A program made the position numbers and the translations under genes. Shown one piece after another: positions 1-9,863 of a stretch of 34,731 bases of DNA. Source of the DNA: RECO01 sp050485385 (GTDB lineage Bacteria > Pseudomonadota > Alphaproteobacteria > Geminicoccales > Geminicoccaceae). The notes under the pieces were generated by a model. The model was given only the letters and a program-made list of their open reading frames with translations. It had not been told where the DNA came from and ran no database searches. Each line of letters begins with the position of its first letter. The stretch's first letter is position 1. Where the stretch lies: NCBI GenBank assembly GCA_050485385.1, contig JBJHBG010000045.1:1-34731 (forward strand), given 5' to 3'.

Positions 1-132
1 GGCCAGGTCTTCGCCATGTTCATCCTGACGGTGGCCACCGCCGAGGCCGCCATCGGTCTCGCCATCGTGGTGGTCGTCTACCGGGCGCGCGGTTCGATCG
101 CGGTGGAAGACATCAACATGATGAAGGGCTGA
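1..132 (+). CDS. nuoK: NADH-quinone oxidoreductase subunit K, C-terminal part
   Basis: The first 43 codons of the window are an open frame ending in TGA at 130-132. The peptide has a hydrophobic helix followed by the ending GSIAVEDINMMKG, which is characteristic of NuoK, a small three-helix subunit of the membrane arm of complex I. The helix keeps an acidic residue (TAEAAIGLAI) of the kind that takes part in proton translocation in this family. The start of the gene lies outside the window. Only 5 bases separate its stop from nuoL, so it belongs to the same operon. Identification is secure from the C-terminus and from the nuoL-M-N genes that follow. Confidence 0.95.
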   Translation, partial: GQVFAMFILTVATAEAAIGLAIVVVVYRARGSIAVEDINMMKG

Positions 133-137
133 GCGGC

Positions 138-2063
138 ATGTATACGGCCATCGTCTTTCTGCCGCTCCTTGGCGCCATCGTTGCCGGCTGCTTCGGCCGG
201 TTGATCGGCGACCGCGCGGCGCAGGTCGTCACCTGCACGCTCCTCGTCGTCTCGGCGCTGCTCTCCGCGGTCGCCATCGCCACCGTCCCCTATGGCGAGG
301 GCTTCAAGGTGCCGCTCGCCGCCTGGATGGTCTCGGGCTCGTTCGAGGTCGACTGGGCGCTCCGGATCGACGCGCTCACCGCCGTGATGCTCGTCGTCGT
401 CACCTGGGTCTCGGCACTCGTCCACGTCTACTCCGTCGGCTACATGAGCCACGATCCGTCGATCCCACGGTTTATGAGCTATCTGTCGCTCTTCACCTTC
501 GCGATGTTGATGCTGGTGACCGCCGACAACTTCATCCAGCTGTTCTTCGGCTGGGAGGGCGTTGGCGTCGCCTCCTATCTGCTCATCGGCTACTGGTACG
601 AGAAGGCGAGCGCCAACAACGCCGCGATGAAGGCGTTCATCGTCAACCGGGTGGGCGACTTCGCGCTGATCCTCGGTATCGCGCTGATCTTCTTCGTCTT
701 CGACAGCGTCGACTTCGACACCGTGTTCGCCGCGGTGCCGGACCAAGTGGGGAGCACCGTCGGCGTGTTCGGCGCCAACTGGTCGACGCTCGATCTGATC
801 TGCATCCTCTTGTTCGTCGGCGCCATGGGCAAGTCGGCGCAGCTCGGCCTGCATACCTGGCTGCCCGATGCGATGGAGGGTCCGACCCCGGTCTCGGCGC
901 TGATCCACGCCGCCACCATGGTGACCGCCGGCGTGTTCCTGATCGCGCGCATCTCGCCGATGATCGAATACGCGCCGACAGCACTCGCCGTGGTCGCCTT
1001 CGTCGGCGCCTCGACCGCCTTCTTCGCCGCGACGGTGGCGCTCACCCAGAACGACATCAAGCGGGTGATCGCCTATTCGACCTGCTCGCAGCTCGGCTAC
1101 ATGTTCTTCGCGCTCGGCGTCGGCGCCTACGCCGCCGCGATCTTCCACCTCTTCACCCACGCCTTCTTCAAAGCCCTGTTGTTCCTCGGCGCCGGCTCGG
1201 TCATCCACGGCATGTCCGACGAGCAGGACATGCGCCGGATGGGCGGCATCTGGCACAAGATGAAGTTCACCTATGCCATGATGTGGATCGGCTCGCTGGC
1301 CTTGATGGGCGTGCCGTTCTTCGCCGGCTACTACTCCAAGGATCTCATCCTGGAGGCGGCGTTCGCCGCCGGCAGCGGGGTCGGCTTCTACGCCTTCGCC
1401 CTCGGGCTCGCGGCGGCGGTGATGACGGCCTTCTACTCCGGACGCCTGTTGTTCTTGACCTTCCACGGCCAGCCGCGGGCGACCGAGGAGGTGATGCACC
1501 ACGTCCACGAAAGCCCGCCGGTGATGACCATTCCCCTGGCGCTGCTCGCCGTCGGCGCGGTCGTCTCGGGCTTCTTCGGCCTGCCGATGGTGGCCAGCGA
1601 CCATGGTTTCTGGGGCGGGGCCATCCATGTCGCCGACCTCGACCACAACATCATCGAGGCGGCGCACCACGTGCCGATGTGGGTGATACTGGCACCGGTG
1701 GTGGCGGGTCTCGTCGGTCTTGCACTGGCTTGGTACTTCTACGTGGCAGCGACGGCGATGCCGGGCCGGGTGGTCGACCGGTTACCCTGGTTCTACCGGC
1801 TGTCGTTCAACAAGTGGTACTTCGACGAGGCCTACGAGGCGCTGTTCGTCCGGCCGGCACGCACGCTCGGCACCTTCCTCTGGCGCCGGGTGGACGCCGG
1901 TGTCATCGACGACTACGGCCCCAACGGCGTGGCGGCGACCGCCCTCGAGGGCACCCGCCGCGTGGTCAAGCTGCAGAGCGGCTACATCTATCACTACGCC
2001 TTCGCCATGCTGATCGGCGTGGCGGTGCTGGTGACTTGGTATCTTTTCATGGCGCGGGGCTGA
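138..2063 (+). CDS. nuoL: NADH-quinone oxidoreductase subunit L
   Basis: NuoL is the largest antiporter-like subunit of respiratory complex I. It forms a proton channel at the far end of the membrane arm and carries the long lateral helix. The 641-residue product is almost entirely membrane helices. It shows the conserved channel glutamate at residue 140 (FFGWEGVGVASY) and the lysine at about 232 (GAMGKSAQLGLHTWLPDA), followed by the family signature EGPTPVSALIHAATMV. The C-terminal extension ends in a final helix, as expected. The ATG at 138 sits 5 bases after nuoK, and only 3 bases separate its stop from nuoM, so the genes are co-transcribed. The length is normal and nothing essential is missing. 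Confidence 0.98.
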   Translation: MYTAIVFLPLLGAIVAGCFGRLIGDRAAQVVTCTLLVVSALLSAVAIATVPYGEGFKVPLAAWMVSGSFEVDWALRIDALTAVMLVVVTWVSALVHVYSVGYMSHDPSIPRFMSYLSLFTFAMLMLVTADNFIQLFFGWEGVGVASYLLIGYWYEKASANNAAMKAFIVNRVGDFALILGIALIFFVFDSVDFDTVFAAVPDQVGSTVGVFGANWSTLDLICILLFVGAMGKSAQLGLHTWLPDAMEGPTPVSALIHAATMVTAGVFLIARISPMIEYAPTALAVVAFVGASTAFFAATVALTQNDIKRVIAYSTCSQLGYMFFALGVGAYAAAIFHLFTHAFFKALLFLGAGSVIHGMSDEQDMRRMGGIWHKMKFTYAMMWIGSLALMGVPFFAGYYSKDLILEAAFAAGSGVGFYAFALGLAAAVMTAFYSGRLLFLTFHGQPRATEEVMHHVHESPPVMTIPLALLAVGAVVSGFFGLPMVASDHGFWGGAIHVADLDHNIIEAAHHVPMWVILAPVVAGLVGLALAWYFYVAATAMPGRVVDRLPWFYRLSFNKWYFDEAYEALFVRPARTLGTFLWRRVDAGVIDDYGPNGVAATALEGTRRVVKLQSGYIYHYAFAMLIGVAVLVTWYLFMARG

Positions 2064-2066
2064 CCG

Positions 2067-3566
2067 ATGAGCGATTGGCCGCTTCTTTCGCTCGTCATCT
2101 TCCTGCCCCTGGTGGGCGTGCTGTTCATCGTCGCCATCCGGCACGAGGACGAGGCCGTGGTGGCGCAGAACGCCAAGGCCGTCGCGCTCTGGACCTCGTC
2201 GATCACCTTCCTCTTGAGCCTGTTGATCTGGTTGCAGTTCGACCCGACGCAGTCCGGCTTCCAACTGGTCGAGAAGACGTCGTGGCTGCCGGGTCTCGGC
2301 ATCGACTACCACGTCGGCGTCGACGGCATCTCGCTCTGGTTCGTCCTCCTCTCGACGCTGTTGACCGTCGTCGTCGTGCTCGGCTCGTGGCACTCGGTGA
2401 TCACGCGCGTCAAGGAATACATGATCGCATTCCTGGTCATGGAAACCCTGATGGTCGGCGTATTCTGCGCGCTCGACATCGTCCTATTCTATATCTTCTT
2501 CGAAGGCATCCTCATTCCGATGTTCCTGATCATCGGAATTTGGGGTGGGCCGAATCGAATCTACGCAGCCTTCAAGTTCTTCCTGTATACGCTGGTCGGT
2601 TCGGTCTTGTTCCTGGTCGCCATCATCTACATGTACCTTGTGGCGGGTACGACCGACATCCCGACCCTGATGCACAGCGAGTTCAGCGCCAACGCGCAAT
2701 GGTGGCTGTTCTTGGCGCTGTTCGCGTCCTTCGCGGTCAAGGTGCCGATGTGGCCGTTCCACACTTGGCTGCCCGACGCGCACGTCGAGGCGCCGACGGC
2801 GGGCTCGGTGCTGCTCGCGGGCGTGCTCCTCAAGCTCGGCGGCTACGGTTTTCTCCGCTTCTCGCTGCCGATGCTGCCGATCGCCTCGGTCGAGTTCGCG
2901 CCCTTCATCTACACGCTGTCGATCGTCGCCGTAATCTACACCTCGCTGGTCGCCCTCATGCAGGACGACATGAAGAAGCTGATCGCCTACTCGTCGGTGG
3001 CGCACATGGGGATCGTCACCATCGGGGTGTTCACCTTCAACGAGCAGGGCATCCAGGGCGGCATCATGCAGATGCTCAGCCACGGCATCGTCTCGGGTGC
3101 ACTCTTCATGTGCGTCGGCGTCATCTACGACCGCATCCACAGCCGCGAGATCAAGCGCTATGGCGGCCTCGCCGAGCGGATGCCCGCCTACGCCTTCGTC
3201 TTCATGCTGTTCATGCTCGCCTCGGTCGGCCTGCCCGGGACCAGCGGTTTCGTCGGCGAGGTGCTGGTCATCGTCGGCGTCTTCCAGGTCAACGCCTGGG
3301 TCGCGGCGCTGGCGGCGACCGGCATGATCCTCGGCGCCTGCTACATGCTCTGGCTCTATCGCCGCGTCGTGTTCGGTCCCCTGGTCCGCGAGGACCTGCT
3401 CTCGATCAAGGACATGCGCCGCAACGAGGTGGCGGCCTTCGCGCCTTTGGTGATTCTGGTGATCGTCATGGGCGTCTATCCGAACCTGTTCCTCGAGCCG
3501 ATGGCGGCGAGCGTGGATGCGCTCCTGCTGCACCTCGAGCCCGCGATCACCCTCGCCGCCGACTGA
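2067..3566 (+). CDS. nuoM: NADH-quinone oxidoreductase subunit M
   Basis: NuoM is a proton-pumping, antiporter-like subunit of complex I, related to NuoL and NuoN. The 499-residue protein has about 14 membrane helices. It shows the channel glutamate at residue 146 (FYIFFEGILIPMF), a lysine at 225 (FAVKVPMWPFHTWLPDAH), and the conserved stretch EAPTAGSVLLAGVLLKLGGY. A second conserved block around YSSVAHMG is also present. The ATG at 2067 follows the nuoL stop by 3 bases, suggesting translational coupling. nuoN follows after a 31-base gap. Length and motif content are ordinary for the family. Confidence 0.98.
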   Translation: MSDWPLLSLVIFLPLVGVLFIVAIRHEDEAVVAQNAKAVALWTSSITFLLSLLIWLQFDPTQSGFQLVEKTSWLPGLGIDYHVGVDGISLWFVLLSTLLTVVVVLGSWHSVITRVKEYMIAFLVMETLMVGVFCALDIVLFYIFFEGILIPMFLIIGIWGGPNRIYAAFKFFLYTLVGSVLFLVAIIYMYLVAGTTDIPTLMHSEFSANAQWWLFLALFASFAVKVPMWPFHTWLPDAHVEAPTAGSVLLAGVLLKLGGYGFLRFSLPMLPIASVEFAPFIYTLSIVAVIYTSLVALMQDDMKKLIAYSSVAHMGIVTIGVFTFNEQGIQGGIMQMLSHGIVSGALFMCVGVIYDRIHSREIKRYGGLAERMPAYAFVFMLFMLASVGLPGTSGFVGEVLVIVGVFQVNAWVAALAATGMILGACYMLWLYRRVVFGPLVREDLLSIKDMRRNEVAAFAPLVILVIVMGVYPNLFLEPMAASVDALLLHLEPAITLAAD

Positions 3567-3597
3567 GCGGCGAGGTCCAGCCCGAAAGCCGAGCCCG

Positions 3598-5046
3598 ATG
3601 TCGACCAGCTATCTCCTGCCCGCCCTGCCCGAGCTGCTCCTGCTCGCGAGCGGGCTCGTGCTGCTCTTGGTCGGCGCCTTCAAGGACGGCGACGCCGGCG
3701 CGCGGCTGGTCTCCAACCTCGCGCTCGGCGCGCTCGTCGTCGCCTTCCTGGTCACGCCGATCGTCACCGAAGCGGAGCCCGTCGCCGCCTTCGCCGGCAA
3801 CTTCGTGCTCGACGGCTTCGCCGGCTTCATGAAGGCCATCGTCCTGATCGGCACCTTCGGCACGCTCCTGATCGCCCAGCCCTATCTCCGTCGCGAACGG
3901 CTGGAGCGCTTCGAGTACGCCGTGCTGGTGCTGTTCTCGACCGCTGGCATGCTGCTGCTCTTGTCGGCCAACAGTTTCCTCGCGCTTTACATCGGCCTGG
4001 AACTGATGAGCCTGCCGCTCTACGTGCTCGCCGCCTTCCAGCGCGATACCTTCAAGTCGACCGAGGCTGGACTCAAGTACTTCGTGCTCGGCGCGCTCGC
4101 CTCGGGCATGCTGCTCTACGGCATCTCGCTGGTCTACGGCTTCACCGGCACGATCCACTTCACGGCTCTGGCCGAACTCTACGCCACGGGCGACGCGGCC
4201 TTGCCCTTGGGAGCGCTGGTCGGCCTCGTGTTCGTCGCCGCCGGCCTTGCCTTCAAGCTCGGTGCCGTGCCGTTCCACATGTGGACGCCCGACGTCTACG
4301 AGGGCGCGCCGACGGCGGTCACCGCCTTCTTCGCCGCCGCCCCGAAGATCGCCGCCATGGGCCTCACGCTCAGGGTCTTCGCCGAGCCGTTCGGCGCCTT
4401 CGTTGCCGAGTGGCAGCAGATCGTCGTCGCCATCGCCGTCGGCTCGATGGCGCTCGGGGCCTTTGGCGCCATCGGCCAGACCAACGTCAAGCGGCTGATG
4501 GCCTATTCGGGCATCGGCCATGTCGGCTACGCGCTGGTCGGCCTCGCTGCTGGCACCGAGCAGGGGGTGTTCGGCGTCCTGGTCTACATGACCATCTATC
4601 TGTTCATGACCGTCGGCACCTTCGCCGTGATCCTGACGCTGCGGCGGCGCGGCCAGGCGCTGGAGGAGATCGGCGACTTCGCGGGCCTCGCCCGCCAACA
4701 GCCGATGCTCGCCCTCGCCACGGCGATCTTCATGTTCTCCCTCGCCGGCATCCCGCCGCTCGCGGGCTTCTTCGGCAAGCTCTACGTCTTTCTCGCCGCG
4801 ATCGACGCCGGTCTCCTCGTGCTCGCCGTGTTCGGCGTCCTCACCAGCGTGGTCGGTGCCTACTACTACCTGCGCATCGTCAAGCTGATGTACTTCGATC
4901 AAGCGGCCGAGCCGCTCGACAAGGGCATCGAGCCCGAAGTGCAGGCGGTCCTGGTCGTCACCGCCGCGGTCACCGCACTGTTCGTCGTCTTCCCGAGCCC
5001 GATCCTCGGTACGGCGCAGGTGGCGGCCGCGGCGCTGTTCCCATGA
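3598..5046 (+). CDS. nuoN: NADH-quinone oxidoreductase subunit N
   Basis: NuoN is the antiporter-like subunit of complex I nearest the quinone-binding part of the membrane arm. I place the start at the ATG at 3598 (MSTSYLLPALPELLLL), where the usual NuoN N-terminus begins. The same frame stays open further upstream, but that would overlap the end of nuoM. The 482-residue protein is strongly hydrophobic. It has the helix motif ALYIGLELMSLPLYVLAA with its channel glutamate, then AFKLGAVPFHMWTPDVYEGA, then MAYSGIGHVGYAL. It closes the nuo operon. birA starts 10 bases beyond its stop, an arrangement common in alphaproteobacteria. Confidence 0.97.
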   Translation: MSTSYLLPALPELLLLASGLVLLLVGAFKDGDAGARLVSNLALGALVVAFLVTPIVTEAEPVAAFAGNFVLDGFAGFMKAIVLIGTFGTLLIAQPYLRRERLERFEYAVLVLFSTAGMLLLLSANSFLALYIGLELMSLPLYVLAAFQRDTFKSTEAGLKYFVLGALASGMLLYGISLVYGFTGTIHFTALAELYATGDAALPLGALVGLVFVAAGLAFKLGAVPFHMWTPDVYEGAPTAVTAFFAAAPKIAAMGLTLRVFAEPFGAFVAEWQQIVVAIAVGSMALGAFGAIGQTNVKRLMAYSGIGHVGYALVGLAAGTEQGVFGVLVYMTIYLFMTVGTFAVILTLRRRGQALEEIGDFAGLARQQPMLALATAIFMFSLAGIPPLAGFFGKLYVFLAAIDAGLLVLAVFGVLTSVVGAYYYLRIVKLMYFDQAAEPLDKGIEPEVQAVLVVTAAVTALFVVFPSPILGTAQVAAAALFP

Positions 5047-5056
5047 CGGCGGACGC

Positions 5057-5787
5057 TTGACCGGCTGGCCAGCCACGATCGACGGCTTCGCCGTCGACGC
5101 GCACGGCGTCGTCGGCTCCACCCAGGACGTGGCCCGCGATCACGCGCGGGCCGGGCGGCGGTCGGTGGTCGTCGTCGCCGACGCGCAGTCGGCCGGCCGC
5201 GGCCGGCTCGACCGGACCTGGACCTCGCCTGCGGGCAACCTCTACGCCTCGACCGTGATCGACGTGCGCGTCCCGGCGAGGCTCCTGCCCGCCTGTTCGC
5301 TGGCGGTGGCGGTCGCCCTCGCCGAGACGCTGGAGCAGTTCGGTGCGGCGCCCAAGCTCAAGTGGCCGAACGACGTCGTGATCGGGCGCGCCAAGCTCGC
5401 GGGCATTCTTTTGGAACACCAGGATCGCGGCCTGATCGTCGGCACCGGGATCAACGTGCTGACGGCGCCGCCGGGCGAGCGGCGGGCCACCACCCTCGCG
5501 ACCCTCGGCATCCGCACCACGCCGGTGGCGGTGCTGGAGGCCTTTCTGCCGCGGCTGCGGGTCTGGCTGGGCTCGATGGAGCGCGCGGGTTTCGCGCCGA
5601 TCCGGGCGGCATGGTTGGCGCGCGCGGCGGGCCTCGGTGCGGCCTTGCGGGTCACCCTCGCCGATCGCATCCTCGAAGGCCGGCACGGCGGGATCGACGA
5701 CGTCGGGGCGCTCGTGGTCGAGACGGCCGGCGGTCCGGTCGCCGTCGCGGTGGGCGACGTCGAGCTGGTCCGCTCCAGGGAGACGGA

Positions 5788-5791
<4 letters not shown>
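5057..5791 (+). CDS. birA: Biotin--[acetyl-CoA-carboxylase] ligase, monofunctional
   Basis: This enzyme activates biotin with ATP and attaches it to the biotin carboxyl carrier protein of biotin-dependent carboxylases. The 244-residue protein contains only the ligase module. The substrate-recognition region VGSTQDVARDHA (residues 19-30) is followed by the nucleotide loop SAGRGRLDRTWTSPAGNLY and by KLKWPNDVVIGRAKLAGILLE. There is no N-terminal helix-turn-helix, so it should not act as the biotin repressor that E. coli BirA is. The start is a TTG at 5057, 10 bases after nuoN; I see no better in-frame start upstream that avoids nuoN. The stop overlaps the coaX start. GTGINV near the middle is also typical. 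Confidence 0.93.
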
Positions 5792-6572
<781 letters not shown>

Positions 6573-6576
<4 letters not shown>

Positions 6577-8264
6577 CCGACACGCCCCTGCTGTTCGTGC
6601 CCCTCGGGGGAGCGGGCGAGATCGGCATGAACGTGAACCTGTACGGGCTGAACGACCGCTGGCTGATGGTCGACCTCGGCATCACCTTCGCCGACGACCG
6701 CCTGCCCGGCGTCGAGATCATCCTGCCCGACATCGGCTTCGCCGAATCCCAGAAGGGCAAGCTCGACGGCCTCGTCCTGACCCATGCGCACGAGGACCAC
6801 ATCGGTGCGGTCCCCTATCTGTGGGAGCGGCTGCGCTGTCCGATCTGGTGCGTGCCGTTCACCGCGGCCGTGCTCAGGCGCAAGCTCGACGAGAGCCCGA
6901 TCAGGGAGCGGGTGCCGATCAACGTCGTCGAGCCGGGCGAGCGCTTCGACGTCGGCGACTTCCCCTGCCGCTTCATCCACATGACGCATTCGATCCCCGA
7001 AGCGTCGATGCTGGTCCTGGAGACGCCCCACGGTCGCGTCCTCCACACCGGTGACTGGAAGCTCGACCCGGCACCGCAACTGGGCGAGCCCGGCCAGATC
7101 GACGCACTGCAGGATCTCGGCCGCGACGGCGGTGTCCTCGCCATGATCGCCGACAGCACCAACATTACCAATCCCGGTACCTCGGGCTCCGAGGCGGAGG
7201 TGCTCGACTCGCTGATCAAGGTGATTGGCGACCAACCGAACCGTGTGGTGCTCACCACCTTCGCTTCCAACGTCGCCCGCCTCCAGACGGCGATGCAGGC
7301 GGCGACCAGGGCCGGCCGACGCGTCGCCCTGATCGGCCGTTCGATGCGGCGCATGGTCGCCGCCGCCAAGGACTGCGGCTATCTCGGCGACATGCCGCCT
7401 CTGGTCGACGAGCGCGACGTGATGAACCTGCCGCGCCGCGAGGTGCTGCTGCTGTGCACCGGCAGCCAGGCCGAGCCGCGGGCGGCGCTCGCCCGCATCG
7501 CCACGGGGTCGCACCAGCGCATCAGTCTGGATCCGGGCGACAGCGCCATCTTCTCGTCGAAGATCATCCCCGGCAACGAACGGGTCATCTACGACCTGCA
7601 CAACCATCTCGTGAAACAGGGCGTGACGGTGATCACCGAGGACGACCACTTCGTCCACGTCTCGGGCCATCCCTCGCGCGACGAGGTGGCGCAGCTCTTT
7701 CGCTGGGTGAAGCCGCGGACGGTGGTGCCGGTGCACGGCGAGTTGCGCCACCTCAACGAGCACGTCACCTTCGCCCTGGCCCACGGCGCCAAGCACGCGG
7801 TACTCGCGACCAATGGCGACGTGGTGCAGCTCGCACCGGGCGAGCCCAAGACCATCGGCACCGTCCCGGTCGGTCGCCATGCCTTCGAGGACGGCGACTT
7901 CCTGGCGGTGAACGCCGACCGCTACCGCCAGCGGCGCAAGCTCGCCAACAACGGGACGGTGTTCGTGAGCCTCGTGCTCGACGGCTTCGGCTCGGTCCTG
8001 GCGCCGCCGAAGGTCAGCTCCGTTGGCAGCGTCGAACTCGACGACGATCCGGCGGCCCTGCGCGGCCTCGCCGACGCGCTGGTCGACGAGATGGAGCGCA
8101 TGAACGACCGCGACATCGAGGAGGACGACCGCGTCGAGGAGCGGGTGCGGACCGCACTGCGGCGGCAACTCAAGCTCAGCCGCGACCGCCGGCCGGTGAT
8201 CCAGGTGCAGATCGTGCGACTGTCGCCCGAACTCCTGGCGCAGCTCGAGGACGCCGCCACCTGA
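6573..8264 (+). CDS. rnj: Ribonuclease J
   Basis: RNase J is a cytoplasmic metallo-beta-lactamase/beta-CASP nuclease with endonuclease and 5'-to-3' exonuclease activity, acting in rRNA maturation and mRNA decay. The 563-residue protein carries the zinc site HAHEDH (residues 71-76), then the later metal-binding block HTGDWKLDP. In the beta-CASP part it has CTGSQAEPRAAL, SSKIIPGNE, the HVSGHPSRDE motif and PVHGELRHL. The C-terminal domain is present and the length fits the family. The ATG at 6573 overlaps the coaX stop, so translation is probably coupled. Full conservation of the metal ligands supports an active enzyme. Confidence 0.96.
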
Positions 8265-8295
8265 GCCGACCCTTCCTAGCCAGCGGAGGCCCCTC

Positions 8296-8700
8296 ATGCT
8301 CGGCCGCCTGAACCACGTTGCGATCGCCGTCCCGGACCTCGACGCGGCCGTGGCCGTCTACCGCGATACCTTGGGAGCGCGGGTCTCGGCGCCCCAGGAC
8401 GAGCCGGCGCACGGCGTCACCGTGGTCTTCGTCGAGCTGCCGAACACCAAGGTGGAACTGCTCTACCCCTTGGGCGACGCGTCGCCGATCGTGGGGTTCT
8501 TGGAGAAGCACCCGGCCGGCGGCATTCACCATGTCTGCTACGAGGTCGCGGACATCCTGGCTACCCGCGACCGCCTCGTTGCCAGTGGTGCGCGCATCCT
8601 CGGCGACGGCGCGCCCAGGATCGGCGCGCATGGGAAACCTGTGCTGTTCCTGCATCCCAAGGACTTCCAGGGCACACTGGTCGAGCTGGAGCAGGCATGA
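8296..8700 (+). CDS. mce: Methylmalonyl-CoA epimerase
   Basis: This enzyme interconverts the (2R) and (2S) forms of methylmalonyl-CoA, linking propionyl-CoA breakdown to succinyl-CoA. The 134-residue protein is a vicinal-oxygen-chelate fold with two repeated modules. It starts LNHVAIAVPDLDAAVAVYRD and later has GGIHHVCYEVADI. Probable metal ligands, judged by position in the family, are His7, Glu54 (KVELL), His79 and Glu130 (LVELEQ). A clear GGAGG at 8285-8289 sits 6 bases before the ATG at 8296. The gene overlaps the next one as ATGA. Glyoxalase-fold relatives cannot be excluded from sequence alone, but length, motif set and the neighbouring DUF1467 gene favour the epimerase. Confidence 0.92.
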   Translation: MLGRLNHVAIAVPDLDAAVAVYRDTLGARVSAPQDEPAHGVTVVFVELPNTKVELLYPLGDASPIVGFLEKHPAGGIHHVCYEVADILATRDRLVASGARILGDGAPRIGAHGKPVLFLHPKDFQGTLVELEQA

Positions 8701-8945
8701 ACCTGCTGAGCGGCCTCGTCGTCTTCACCATCGCTTGGTGGGTGATCCTGTTCATGGCGCTGCCCTTCGGTGCGCACCCGCCGGCCCGGCCGGAGAAGGG
8801 TCATGCCGCGAGTGCGCCGGAAAAGCCGCGCCTGGGCCTCAAGATGCTCGTTGCCACGGTGCTCGCGACGGCTTTCACGCTGGTGTTCCTCTACGCGCTC
8901 GACCAGGGCTGGATCGACCTCCGGCCGCCGCGCCCCGACTGGTGA
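8697..8945 (+). CDS. DUF1467 family small membrane protein
   Basis: This 82-residue protein has two predicted membrane helices (about residues 5-24 and 49-68) joined by a loop rich in Pro, Ala, Lys and Glu. The N-terminal helix contains VVFTIAWWVILFMALPFG, the hallmark of the DUF1467 family found next to mce and proS in alphaproteobacteria. No biochemical function is established for the family. Its ATG overlaps the mce stop (ATGA), so it is co-translated with the epimerase. Its last 71 bases (8875-8945) also encode, on the other strand, the C-terminus of the AraC-type regulator. The proS gene that commonly follows in relatives is absent here. Confidence 0.88.
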   Translation: MNLLSGLVVFTIAWWVILFMALPFGAHPPARPEKGHAASAPEKPRLGLKMLVATVLATAFTLVFLYALDQGWIDLRPPRPDW

Positions 8946-9687
8946 GGGCGTGCCGGTAGGCGCCCGGCGACAGGCCGTAGGTCCGCACGAACAGGCGGGT
9001 CATGTGGCTCTGATCGGCAAAACCGCTCGCGGCGGCAGCGGCGGCAAGGGCTTCGCCTTCGCTCACGAGGCGCCGCGCGCGGTCGATCCGCCGCTGCACC
9101 AGATAGGCGTGCGGCGTGAGGCCGGTCGCCCGCCTGAAGCCGCGCAGGAACTGGAAGCGGCCGAGCCCGGCGACGGCGGCGAGCTCCGCGAGCGACCGCG
9201 CCACGGCCGGATCGTCGTCGATCAGAGCTCGTGACCGGGCGATGCCGCTGGGTACGCCCCGGCCGGACGGCCCGGCGCCGCGCATCGCCGCGACGAGGGC
9301 GAGCAGGCGTTCCTCCCAGCGCAACCCGGCATCGTCGGTCGCGGCGGCCGTCGCTGCCCGGTAAAGCCGGTCGAAGCGTCGGCGGACGGCCGGGTTGGAG
9401 CGCACCGGCTCGGCGAACGCGAAGCCGTCGTCCAGGACGGCCGGCTCCAGATAGAGCATGCGCCAGGCGCGACCCGTGTCGTCCAATGGCGCGCCGTCGT
9501 GCACCTCGCCCGGATTGACGGTGATGACGTCGCCCGGGCCGGCTTCGACCATGCCGCGATCGCTCGCCGAACGTTGCGCACCCCGATCGATCAGGCCGAT
9601 GCCGAAGGTGTCGTGGGTGTGCCGGGGAAAGCGGTGACGGCTGTCGGCCGCCACCGCCACCACGCCGTCGACCGCCGTCGTCAGCAT
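8875..9687 (-). CDS. AraC family transcriptional regulator
   Basis: This 270-residue protein has an N-terminal cupin-type sensing domain (HTHDTFGIGLIDRGAQRS, then GPGDVITVNPGEVHDG) and a C-terminal double helix-turn-helix of the AraC type. In the latter, SLAELAAVAGLGRFQFLRGF is the first recognition unit and GFADQSHMTRLFVRTYGLSPGAYR the second. The ligand and target genes are not known. I chose the ATG at 9687; a GTG at 9711 in the same frame is possible. The frame runs on upstream without a stop, but that part has biased low-complexity sequence. The C-terminus extends about 20 residues past the usual family end and overlaps the DUF1467 gene. It may be transcribed with the amidase upstream of it on the same strand. 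Confidence 0.88.
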   Translation of the reverse strand: MLTTAVDGVVAVAADSRHRFPRHTHDTFGIGLIDRGAQRSASDRGMVEAGPGDVITVNPGEVHDGAPLDDTGRAWRMLYLEPAVLDDGFAFAEPVRSNPAVRRRFDRLYRAATAAATDDAGLRWEERLLALVAAMRGAGPSGRGVPSGIARSRALIDDDPAVARSLAELAAVAGLGRFQFLRGFRRATGLTPHAYLVQRRIDRARRLVSEGEALAAAAAASGFADQSHMTRLFVRTYGLSPGAYRHALTSRGAAAGGRSSPGRARRGTPA

Positions 9688-9725
9688 GCGAAACCCGCCG
9701 GAACCCCGCACCGCCTCCGCTCCCT

Positions 9726-9743
9726 CTGCTCGTACGCGAGCAG
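9726..9743. promoter_or_regulatory. Perfect inverted repeat upstream of the AraC-type gene
   Basis: CTGCTCG (9726-9732) and CGAGCAG (9737-9743) are perfect inverted arms separated by TACG. The site lies 38 bases upstream of the regulator's ATG, in the 176-base gap between the amidase stop and the regulator start. It could be an operator or a small RNA hairpin at the end of the amidase message. No T-run follows on the minus strand, so it does not look like an intrinsic terminator. Function is inferred from position only. Confidence 0.35.
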
Positions 9744-9863
9744 CGTAGCCGAGGCCGGCGCGGTCGGCTTGGACGAAATTGCGGCCACGGCAGATCGACG
9801 GCGGCCGAGCGCCAAACGGCCGCCACCCCCGCTCGCAGCGCGCGACGACATCGTCACGGCCGT

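Noticed and set aside
1283..3832. An 849-codon open frame overlapping nuoL, nuoM and nuoN on the same strand
   Set aside because: It is Arg/Gly/Pro-rich with no family resemblance and lies wholly over well-supported nuo genes; it arises from GC-rich third positions.
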